A DNA stretch of 64,000 nucleotides from Croceimicrobium sp965228705 (GTDB lineage Bacteria > Bacteroidota > Bacteroidia > Flavobacteriales > Schleiferiaceae): assembly GCF_965228705.1 (NCBI RefSeq), contig NZ_OZ245832.1, forward strand, positions 3,038,001 through 3,102,000, written 5' to 3'. Position 1 is the first letter of the stretch. Every line of letters starts with the position of its first letter. Both the position numbers and the translations under genes were made by a program. The notes beneath the pieces are model-generated. The model was given only the letters and a program-made list of their open reading frames with translations. It was not told the origin of the DNA and did not search any database. This document shows positions 9,983-17,713 of the stretch, piece after piece.

Positions 9983-10022
9983 TATTTGAGGTTTAGTAGT
10001 TATTAGACTGTTTTAATATTCT

Positions 10023-11492
10023 TTAATAGCCGGGATTCTGATTCCAGTTACCACCGCTGAGGTCGATTTCCACCTGTGGAATGGGGAATACTTCGTGTTT
10101 GCCGCTTACAAAGCCGTCAATTTCATTGGCCGCTTGTCCGGTTCTTACCAGGTCAAAGAAGCGATGCCCTTCACCTGCCAATTCGAAATTGCGCTCTTGC
10201 CAAATTTCCTGAGTAAGGGTATTTCCTCCCGAACTTAAAGGTCCCAGGCCTACTCGATTCCGTACTTCATTAACATAAATAAGAGCTTGAGGATCGTTGC
10301 CATTGCGATTATGGGCCTCTGCCGCCATCAATAGCACATCCGCATAGCGAATTACCTTATAGTTCAAGGGGCTGGTCAGGTCATCATCCGGTAAACCCAA
10401 TTCCGATTTACGCTTGATGTACTTGTTATTGTAGTATCCTGTATGGCCACCGCCACCAGTTGCATAACTGATAGAACCGGGATCGGGCTGGAGGTTAATG
10501 AAAGAATCCAGGTTTAACACTGATGCATCTCTACGCGGATCATTAGGGTCGAAACTGTTGTAGAGCTTGGCAGTAGGTAGATTATAAGAGTTGCCATCGG
10601 CATAATAAGGACCTTCGTACTGACGAATGCCATTGAAGCCGGCCGCAGCATTACCTTCCAAACAGATGAGGCAATCGTAGCTACCCCCTTCTAAATTGGA
10701 GTATTCTACATCAAATACAGTCTCCGAATTGTCTTCATTGGCAGCAAACCAAAGGTCTTCGAAATTACCCATCAAACTGTAAGGACCTTCGTTAACCACG
10801 CGATCTAGAACCGTAGCGGCCTGTCCAAATTTGTTTTGATAGAGGTAAACCTTTCCTAAGAGAGAAAGGGCAGCACCTTTATCCACCCGACCTTTTACCG
10901 GTTGGTTCCAGGGAAGATTATTCACGGCATATTGCAAATCGCTTTCAATCTGAGAATAGATTTCACTGGCACTATTACGATCCAGGGTGGTTACTTCTTC
11001 CGCACCAATGCGCTTATCGATAATCAGGGGCATGGCGCCGAAATAACGTACCAATTCGAAATAATAATAGGCGCGTAAAAAGCGGGTTTCCCCGATGATT
11101 ACTTCTTTGCCTTCGAAACTGGTTTTGTCTTTATACTCCATGATGTAGTTGCAACGCGCAACACCGGCATAATTAAAGCGCATGATGTCGCGCAGTTCAT
11201 TATTAACCGCATCGTGGTTCATTTGATCGATTTCATGCAAACCTTCGGTGTCGGTTACCGATTCACCACCGGCAATGGAATTATCAGAAGCGATTTCGCC
11301 AATCCATTGGGTGAGGTAAGAAGCTTGCAAAAGATCGTAAGCACCAATCAGGGCCAACTCATAATCTTGTTCGGAGTTAAAATAGTTTTCCGCATCCTGA
11401 GCATAGGCAGGTTGCACATCCAGATACTTTTCGCAAGAAGAAAAAGAAATCAGGATTAAGAAAAGGGCTAAAAAAAGTCTTGTTGATTTCAT
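10023..11492 (-). CDS. SusD-like outer-membrane starch/glycan-binding lipoprotein
   Basis: 489 residues. The signal MKSTRLFLALFLILISFSSC gives a lipidated Cys20 followed by EKYLDVQP, the usual SusD opening. TRFLRAYYYFELVRYFGAMPL in the first third (a RagB/SusD TPR helix) and the C-terminal segment with RNRVGL, NFELAGEGHRFFDLVRTG and the ending NWNQNPGY are hallmarks of the family. It forms the lid of the SusC transporter and delivers glucan oligosaccharides. It starts 12 bases after the susC stop, so the two are co-transcribed. Confidence 0.96.
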   Translation of the reverse strand: MKSTRLFLALFLILISFSSCEKYLDVQPAYAQDAENYFNSEQDYELALIGAYDLLQASYLTQWIGEIASDNSIAGGESVTDTEGLHEIDQMNHDAVNNELRDIMRFNYAGVARCNYIMEYKDKTSFEGKEVIIGETRFLRAYYYFELVRYFGAMPLIIDKRIGAEEVTTLDRNSASEIYSQIESDLQYAVNNLPWNQPVKGRVDKGAALSLLGKVYLYQNKFGQAATVLDRVVNEGPYSLMGNFEDLWFAANEDNSETVFDVEYSNLEGGSYDCLICLEGNAAAGFNGIRQYEGPYYADGNSYNLPTAKLYNSFDPNDPRRDASVLNLDSFINLQPDPGSISYATGGGGHTGYYNNKYIKRKSELGLPDDDLTSPLNYKVIRYADVLLMAAEAHNRNGNDPQALIYVNEVRNRVGLGPLSSGGNTLTQEIWQERNFELAGEGHRFFDLVRTGQAANEIDGFVSGKHEVFPIPQVEIDLSGGNWNQNPGY

Positions 11493-11504
11493 GATGATCT
11501 CCTT

Positions 11505-14500
11505 TTAAAATTTCAGGTTAAAACCACCCATAATTGTGCGGGCCTGTGGGTAAAAACCATAGTCGACCCCAGCCGCTAGTGTACCTCCAAAGTTTCCGAT
11601 ATCCGGGTCATAACCCAGGTAATTGGTTAAGGTGTAGAGGTTATTGGCACTGATGTAAATCCGTAAGGATTCCACTTTGGCGCCACCTAGCCATTTTTTA
11701 GGCAGAGTATAACCAAATTGGATATTTCGCAAACGCACAAAGGAACCATCCTCCACGTAGAAATCAGAGAATACCGTATTACGTGTGCTTCCGGTAGTAA
11801 CGCGAGGATAGATGTCGGTAGAGCCGGCACCGTTCCAACGGTTAATTACGTAGTTCAATTGGTTGGCATAGGGTTGCTGACGCTCGTAGTTACGGATGAT
11901 TTCCTGACCCAATGCGGCGTATACGTTACCTGATAAATCAAAGCTTTTGTAGCGTACATTAAAATTAAAGCCGATGGTAAGGTCTGGAATTGGAGAACCA
12001 ATTTTCACTTTATCTGAGTCATCGCTGAAATTGATTTTACCATCACCATTTTGATCTACAAAGCGCAGATCTCCAGGCTTGGCACCCGCTTGAGTAACGC
12101 TGGCATTGTCAATCTCGGCCTGAGTTTGGAAGATTCCGTCGGTTTCATAACCAATGTAATAACCAATCGGCTGACCTACTTCGAAACGAGTGGCTACTAC
12201 GCCACCAACACCAAAGGAAGCACCGGGAATAAAGTCAACGCCATCGGGTACGCGCACCACTTCGTTTTTAAGGGTGGTCAGGTTTAAATTGGCGTCAAAA
12301 ACCCAGGGACGTGTAGGATTGCTATGGTAACCCAATTCGAATTCCATACCGCGGTTCGAAACGTCGCCGGCATTTACATAAGGGGGATAACCGCCGGCAC
12401 CATAAGTTCCGAGCAAGGCAGATACTGCAGGTTGGAACAGAAGGTCCTGGGTATTTTTAACAAAGTAGTTGAAAGTGAAACTCAGATCTCTCAAGAAATT
12501 GAAATCGAGGCCCACATTAAACTGATGAGTGGTTTCCCATTTCAAGTCGGGGTTAGAACCACGACCAATGGCTACTCCACTGGTGATAATATCATTGAGG
12601 ATGTATACACCCTCGCCATTGAGCAGGGCACGGTAGGCGAAGTTGGGAATTTGGTCATTACCGGAAATACCGTAAGACATCCGCAGTTTGCCGAAATCCA
12701 TCCAATCCAGATTCAAGCCTTCCCAAAACACTTCATCACTAAAAATCCAGGCTCCGGAGAAGGCAGGGAAAATACCCCAGCGATTATTGGCTCCGAATTT
12801 GGAAGAGCCATCCCGACGTACGATGGCGGAGAATAAATAGCGATTGTGCAAGCTGTATTCAGCACGCAGGAATGAAGAAAGCAGGCGCTCTTCGTATTCG
12901 AAGGATCCGGCATTATTTAAAAAGCCGCCATCGGCCTGGTTAGCGGAGATGTCGGCAAAGTCAATCGAGTTATTGGGGATATTGTAAGCGGTGGCATTAA
13001 GGCCGTTTCCGCTGCGGGTAAATACCGATACCCCTAAGGTGCTTTTTACCTTGTGAATTTTGTTGAAGGTATGATCGTAGTTCAAGAAACCTTCGTAGGT
13101 AAGATCAACATAGGTATCACGGTTTTCATACACACTAGCGCCACGCTCTAAGAATACGCTGTCGGCAATTTCTACCATCGGGGCATCCAGATCTTCGTTG
13201 GCGGCGGTGTTTTGCGCTTTACCGGGGCCGTACCACACCAGGGGAGAGAAGGTTTTGCCATCTACCAAAGCCACATTATAGTTGAAGCGATTGGTAAGGG
13301 TGAAGTCTTCGTTAATGGTGTACACCAATTCCTCCTTACCTACAAATTTGTTGGTGTTAGAGCGGTTGTAGGTGTTTTCCATTTGTGCCAGAGGATTGAT
13401 GATATCATTCACCAAATCCAAATAGCTGAAACGACCATTATCCTGGCGGATAGGTTCGGTAGGATAGGCGTTAATGGTATTGTAAAGAACCGAGCCAATG
13501 CCGTTTTCGGCCAGGGTGCTGCGCGCTTCGTTGGTATAAAGCAAAACGCTGTTTAGGCGCAGCTTTTCATTCATGTCGAAGGAAACATTTACCCGGGCAT
13601 TATAGCGACGGAAGTTGGCTTTATCACCTCCTACAATACCATTCTGATTGTAGTAAGATCCGCCAATCGAATAGCGGGTAGTTTGATTACCGCCATTAAT
13701 GCTGATGTTATAAGATTCGATAGGGGCATTTTGAAAAACCGCCTCTTGCCAATCTGTTCCCTCTCCTAAAGCAGTGTTGGCAAAAGGCGGAGTCTGTTCT
13801 CCGTTTAAAAAAGCATTGTTTTTAATAACGGCGTATTCGGTGGCATTTAATAGACTAAGCTGACGGGCAGTGCTTTGCATGCCGTAGAAACCGCTGAATT
13901 CAATTTGCGGTTTAGAATTGAGTTTTCCTTTTTTGGTTTCGATGATGATAACCCCATTGGCAGCACGTACCCCATAAATACCGGCGGTACCGTCTTTCAA
14001 TACGTTTACCGATTCGATATCATTGGGGTTCAAAGCATTCAGGCCTTCAGAATCGTAAACAATACCATCTACCAAAATCAGGGGGTCATTATCGCCAAAG
14101 GTGGAAAGACCACGTATACGAATACTACTGGCCCCACCCGGTGAACCCGAATTGGTATTAATGGTAACCCCCGAAACTTGCCCTTGTAAGGCGGCATCTA
14201 CCCGGGAGATATTGAGTTTTTTGAGTTCGGCCCCTTCTACCTTGGCGGCAGCCCCAGTGATTTCCTTTTTGGTGGCTGAGCCGTAACCTACTACCACAAT
14301 TTCATTGAGGAGGGCGGCTTCTTCGGTCATTTCGACGTCTAAAGTCCGCGATTCATTTACTTGAATTTCGATGGTTTTGAAGCCTACGAATGAGAAGACC
14401 AGCGTTTGGCCTTTCTGTGCTTTAATGCTGTAGTTCCCGTCCATGTCGGTGGTGGTTCCTTCCTGACTGCCTTTTATGCTAATGTTTACCCCCGGGATGG

Positions 14501-14627
14501 TAGGGCCGTCATTGGCTTCTTTAACCTGACCGGAAATGTTGACTTCCTGGGCGGCTAAAGCAAAAGAACTAAGGACAAGCACTGCGCTTAGGAGCGGGCG
14601 TAGTGCCTTGCGGTACACTTGCTTCAT
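11505..14627 (-). CDS. SusC/RagA-family TonB-linked outer-membrane transporter
   Basis: 1040 residues. Signal peptide about 1-26 (SSFALAAQ), then a carboxypeptidase-regulatory-like domain (VNISGQVKEANDGPTIPGVNISIKG...) to about residue 105, the TonB-box region LLNEIVVVGYG, a plug domain (IRIRGLSTFGDNDPLILVDG) and a long beta-barrel ending FNLKF with a terminal aromatic residue. Length and layout are typical of SusC. It imports oligosaccharides with its SusD partner. It is the first gene of the - strand operon of the laminarin locus, behind the promoter and inverted repeat at 14710-14743. Confidence 0.97.
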   Translation of the reverse strand: MKQVYRKALRPLLSAVLVLSSFALAAQEVNISGQVKEANDGPTIPGVNISIKGSQEGTTTDMDGNYSIKAQKGQTLVFSFVGFKTIEIQVNESRTLDVEMTEEAALLNEIVVVGYGSATKKEITGAAAKVEGAELKKLNISRVDAALQGQVSGVTINTNSGSPGGASSIRIRGLSTFGDNDPLILVDGIVYDSEGLNALNPNDIESVNVLKDGTAGIYGVRAANGVIIIETKKGKLNSKPQIEFSGFYGMQSTARQLSLLNATEYAVIKNNAFLNGEQTPPFANTALGEGTDWQEAVFQNAPIESYNISINGGNQTTRYSIGGSYYNQNGIVGGDKANFRRYNARVNVSFDMNEKLRLNSVLLYTNEARSTLAENGIGSVLYNTINAYPTEPIRQDNGRFSYLDLVNDIINPLAQMENTYNRSNTNKFVGKEELVYTINEDFTLTNRFNYNVALVDGKTFSPLVWYGPGKAQNTAANEDLDAPMVEIADSVFLERGASVYENRDTYVDLTYEGFLNYDHTFNKIHKVKSTLGVSVFTRSGNGLNATAYNIPNNSIDFADISANQADGGFLNNAGSFEYEERLLSSFLRAEYSLHNRYLFSAIVRRDGSSKFGANNRWGIFPAFSGAWIFSDEVFWEGLNLDWMDFGKLRMSYGISGNDQIPNFAYRALLNGEGVYILNDIITSGVAIGRGSNPDLKWETTHQFNVGLDFNFLRDLSFTFNYFVKNTQDLLFQPAVSALLGTYGAGGYPPYVNAGDVSNRGMEFELGYHSNPTRPWVFDANLNLTTLKNEVVRVPDGVDFIPGASFGVGGVVATRFEVGQPIGYYIGYETDGIFQTQAEIDNASVTQAGAKPGDLRFVDQNGDGKINFSDDSDKVKIGSPIPDLTIGFNFNVRYKSFDLSGNVYAALGQEIIRNYERQQPYANQLNYVINRWNGAGSTDIYPRVTTGSTRNTVFSDFYVEDGSFVRLRNIQFGYTLPKKWLGGAKVESLRIYISANNLYTLTNYLGYDPDIGNFGGTLAAGVDYGFYPQARTIMGGFNLKF

Positions 14628-14709
14628 TTTAATTTAATTGGTTCAATTTCAATCAGTTGTATTGAAGTTGCAGGCTAATAACTGTAGGTTTAACAATTAT
14701 TAGAGCAAT

Positions 14710-14743
14710 CAAATGTAGTTCTTTTGGTTAAATGTACCAAAAG
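14710..14743 (-). promoter_or_regulatory. Predicted sigma-type Bacteroidota promoter for susC operon
   Basis: Read on the - strand, TTTTGG (-33 region, 14738-14743) is followed by a 19-base spacer and TACATTTG (14710-14717), an exact match to the TAnnTTTG -7 consensus. It lies about 80 bases upstream of the susC start, giving a leader of roughly 75 bases. Consensus and spacing are established for Bacteroidota; use of this site is inferred. Confidence 0.65.
14721..14743. promoter_or_regulatory. Inverted repeat overlapping susC promoter (operator candidate)
   Basis: Perfect 8-bp arms CTTTTGGT (14721-14728) and ACCAAAAG (14736-14743) with a 7-base centre TAAATGT. The repeat fills the spacer and the -33 element of the predicted susC promoter, as a repressor or activator site would. 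No regulator gene for this locus is in the window. Confidence 0.55.
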
Positions 14744-14873
14744 CGTTTTTGAGAAAAAGCGTAGGAGGCTACTAACAGAGCTTTAGCGCTTGCTAATTCT
14801 TTTGAGCTAATGGTGGCTTAAACCATTAGTGGCTATAGTAGAGCTGCTTAGGGCTCATTGGGCGAAAGCCCAT
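14744..14873. other. Intergenic stretch upstream of susC
   Basis: Together with the promoter and terminator on its sides this makes a 305-base gap (14628-14932) between susC and the next gene. Besides those signals it holds one small hairpin, GGGC-GAAA-GCCC at 14860-14871, with no T-run on the + side. No ORF or RNA gene was recognised. Confidence 0.5.
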
Positions 14874-14905
14874 AAAAAAAATCCCTGCTAATCGAATTAA
14901 CAGGG
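14874..14905 (-). terminator. Terminator after the 14933-17626 gene
   Basis: A 10-bp stem (CCCTGTTAAT / ATTAGCAGGG on the - strand, one G-T pair) with a 3-base loop, followed on the - strand by eight T. It ends transcription of the T9SS protein gene before the susC promoter. Confidence 0.85.
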
Positions 14906-14932
14906 CTTTCAATTGAATTTTGTTAGTGAGTT

Positions 14933-17626
14933 TTAGTCGAGCAATAGTATCTGATGCCCGTTTTGATGGGCCTTTTTCAAAGTGATTTGGTAAAGACCTT
15001 TGTTAAGATGACTCAGGTCGATTTCCATTTTATCAGCGCCCTTTATATCCTGCTCAAAAACCTTTCGTCCTTGTATGTCGTGAATTTCAAGGGAGTAATT
15101 TTCATTTTCGAGACCTTCAATATGTATCAGGCCTTGACTGGGATTTGGGAATAATGCGAAGTCCAAATATTTGCTGCTAGCTAGTCCAATATCCTCAATC
15201 AAGGTACAGTCGCTGGTGTCCTGGCAAGTCCCCATTTGAATTACTACTGCGTATTGTCCATTTTGCTGAGGTGTAAAGATTTGATTGGTATCACCCGGCA
15301 TTGCCTGGAAGCCATTATTGCTGCAATCGTACCATTGGTACTGTGCATTCACCTGATTGGCCACTAAGCCGGTACCATTAAGAATGGTATTGACGGTAGT
15401 ATTGATATGCGTAATCTGAAGATCAATCGGAATCAAGGAATCGCAGCCTGCTAAATTGGGCAGGGTATCCACATAAAAACCCGATTGGGTATAGAGCTGC
15501 CCAGATGGACTGCGGTAATTGCCATCACAAACTTCTACTTCCATAGTGTCATTGGCCGCAGTACTATTGCCAACGGTCAGGTTAATGGTCAGGATCGAAT
15601 CACATCCAGCCTGACTGCTGAAAGTATAGATATAAGTTCCAGAAGCAGTTAGTGGATTACCAAGGGGATCTTGATAGCTTCCATCACATACCAATGGATT
15701 GAGGGTGTCATTGGTGGGGCTGTTGATATCGGCAAATACGGTAATAATACTGTCGCAAGTAGTGGTGCCTGGAATGGTATCCAGGTAAACCCCAGTCTGA
15801 TAATAGGTGTTGAATCCGCTTGGTGAAGTGATAGGCTGGCCGGTACAATTGCTCAGGTAGACGCTATCGCGTAAAGGTGCGCAATAGGGTGTGTTAAGGG
15901 CCATTCTTAAACTGATATGTGGGGATTCAAAAGTGCGGCTGGAGGAGAAGCGACGGAACCAATTGCCATTGGATAATTGCATTACGGAAGCCATTCCGGG
16001 TTGCTCCCAACTGGCATCGTTCGCCACACGGACAACTCCACCGGAGCTGGGGAAATAAGTCATTACTAAAAAGTAGGAGCCCGTATTCAGGGCCAAGGGG
16101 AAGGTGTCTGTAGGAGTGATGGTTTCGAAGGAGAAAAAGCTCTTTTGGCCCAACATGGAGCTGCTTAGGTTGAAGTTCTTGCTGTAAACTGGTAGGGTTC
16201 CGCCAGGAAATCCGTTGATGAACTGGAATCCGGCCGTATCATAAATCTCCAGGCTAATAACCGCCGTTGGATCGCTGGTCGTACTCAAGAATAGTTCTAC
16301 CCCGTCTATATAAACATTGTTAGAGCCCACACTATCGGGATCTTCATTTTCGAGACTAAAGAGTATCCCATTGGCAATCATATCCGGAACAGCCGAATTG
16401 GTTCCCACATAATTACTGATGGTACCTGAGGACAAACTGTAGCTGTCTTCACTCACTTGAATATGGAAGGTGTCAGCACTCACATAGGCATTGCTGCCTT
16501 GCAAGGAATCACTGAATACTTTATAAACCAGGCTATAGCGCGCCGGTGCATTGGGAGGAGTCCAGGTACCGGTTTCTAAATTGTTGATATAGCAAGTGTC
16601 GCCCGGCAATAAAGTGCTGCAGCCCAGAGGAGAAACCATGGTATGCACCACTTGTCCACTGATTTCTTCAATTACCTCGATATGCAATTTCACATTACTT
16701 TGGCTAGCAGTGCCATCATTCATCACACTGATATTTCCGGCAATAGGTACAATTTGATCCTGATGCAGCGTGCCGTAAATGGGGTAATCTGGAAGGCTGG
16801 GATTGAAAATTAAATCCTGAGGATTATTGCCTCCGGCGGCAACTATTTTCAGGCTGTGTGCCGAGCTGGTTTCTATGCGGATATCATCCAGCATCCAGTA
16901 GTAATAACCATCGGTGCTGGCGCTATTATCTGTATCACCGTTAAAAAGGAACTGGATTTGCACCGAATCCTGGCCTCCGATATAAGTGGAAAGATTAAGG
17001 CTGGTTAGCACTCCGTTCGTGGTACTGGAATTCAATGGAATCTGGGATAATGGATAAATTTCGATAGTATCCGAAAAGCTTTGTCCCGCATTAGTAGAGA
17101 GGGCAATTTTAAATTCGGCATGAAAGCGTCGCGCATAGGATTCGAAGATCAGACTCACATTAGGATAAGCGCTAAGATCGATGGTGTCTGATATTAAGCC
17201 TCCCCAGTGTGGTGAAGGGGCCGCTCCCGATCCAAAGGTGGAAGTACCAGCATTGTCCAGAAAATCGGAATCGAAAATCACAAATCCATTGCTGCCCGTG
17301 CTACTGGTCAAAGGCATATTGGAAGGAGGGACATTATGTACTCCGGAGAAATTCCCACGGGAACCCATGCTGTTACTGGGAGTGGTGGAGGGGCCTCGAT
17401 ATTCCCAAAGGGCATTAGGCGTGCTGCTGTTTTGAGTCCAGCTGCTTGGAATACCATTGCTGAAGTCTTCGCTCCAAATAATTTGTTCGGGTCCGTCTTC
17501 GGCACGCCATTGCGATGAATGGCTTGGGACGGTGTAGGTAGATTCACTCAGGGTAGGCTCGAGTTCGGATTGAGCGAGCAATCCAAAGGATAGGCTCAAA
17601 GCCAAAAAGCTTAGCAGATTTTTCAT
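14933..17626 (-). CDS. T9SS-exported multidomain protein of unknown function (paralog 1)
   Basis: 897 residues with a signal peptide (MKNLLSFLALSLSFGLLAQ). It opens with a lectin-like module beginning IIWSEDFSNGIPSSW that continues to YYWMLDDIRIE at about residue 250, a pattern common in secreted Bacteroidota adhesins. A middle beta-rich part follows. Residues about 600-760 hold two cysteine-bearing repeats of about 60 residues (VCDGSYQDPLGNPLTASGTY... and VCDGNYRSPSGQLYTQSGFY..., each ending GCDSI/GCDSL). Next is an Ig-like module with YQWYDC and a T9SS type A domain (FALFPNPSQGLIHIEG). No enzyme motif is visible. The adjacent gene is a clear paralog. Adhesion or surface-matrix function is only a guess. 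Confidence 0.85.
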   Translation of the reverse strand: MKNLLSFLALSLSFGLLAQSELEPTLSESTYTVPSHSSQWRAEDGPEQIIWSEDFSNGIPSSWTQNSSTPNALWEYRGPSTTPSNSMGSRGNFSGVHNVPPSNMPLTSSTGSNGFVIFDSDFLDNAGTSTFGSGAAPSPHWGGLISDTIDLSAYPNVSLIFESYARRFHAEFKIALSTNAGQSFSDTIEIYPLSQIPLNSSTTNGVLTSLNLSTYIGGQDSVQIQFLFNGDTDNSASTDGYYYWMLDDIRIETSSAHSLKIVAAGGNNPQDLIFNPSLPDYPIYGTLHQDQIVPIAGNISVMNDGTASQSNVKLHIEVIEEISGQVVHTMVSPLGCSTLLPGDTCYINNLETGTWTPPNAPARYSLVYKVFSDSLQGSNAYVSADTFHIQVSEDSYSLSSGTISNYVGTNSAVPDMIANGILFSLENEDPDSVGSNNVYIDGVELFLSTTSDPTAVISLEIYDTAGFQFINGFPGGTLPVYSKNFNLSSSMLGQKSFFSFETITPTDTFPLALNTGSYFLVMTYFPSSGGVVRVANDASWEQPGMASVMQLSNGNWFRRFSSSRTFESPHISLRMALNTPYCAPLRDSVYLSNCTGQPITSPSGFNTYYQTGVYLDTIPGTTTCDSIITVFADINSPTNDTLNPLVCDGSYQDPLGNPLTASGTYIYTFSSQAGCDSILTINLTVGNSTAANDTMEVEVCDGNYRSPSGQLYTQSGFYVDTLPNLAGCDSLIPIDLQITHINTTVNTILNGTGLVANQVNAQYQWYDCSNNGFQAMPGDTNQIFTPQQNGQYAVVIQMGTCQDTSDCTLIEDIGLASSKYLDFALFPNPSQGLIHIEGLENENYSLEIHDIQGRKVFEQDIKGADKMEIDLSHLNKGLYQITLKKAHQNGHQILLLD

Positions 17627-17713
17627 GTGCAGAGAATTAGGGTTAAAAGATAAATGTATTAAACTAAGCTAGACGCCAAGAAAATAGGAGGGATAATTAT
17701 CTAAAGCTGAGGT

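Noticed and set aside
12324..12836. 170-residue + strand ORF inside susC
   Set aside because: Shadow of the SusC barrel region; residues follow the codons of the opposite strand and no family motif is present.
14860..14871. GGGC-GAAA-GCCC hairpin as a + strand terminator
   Set aside because: It is followed by A, not T, on the + strand and no + strand gene precedes it.
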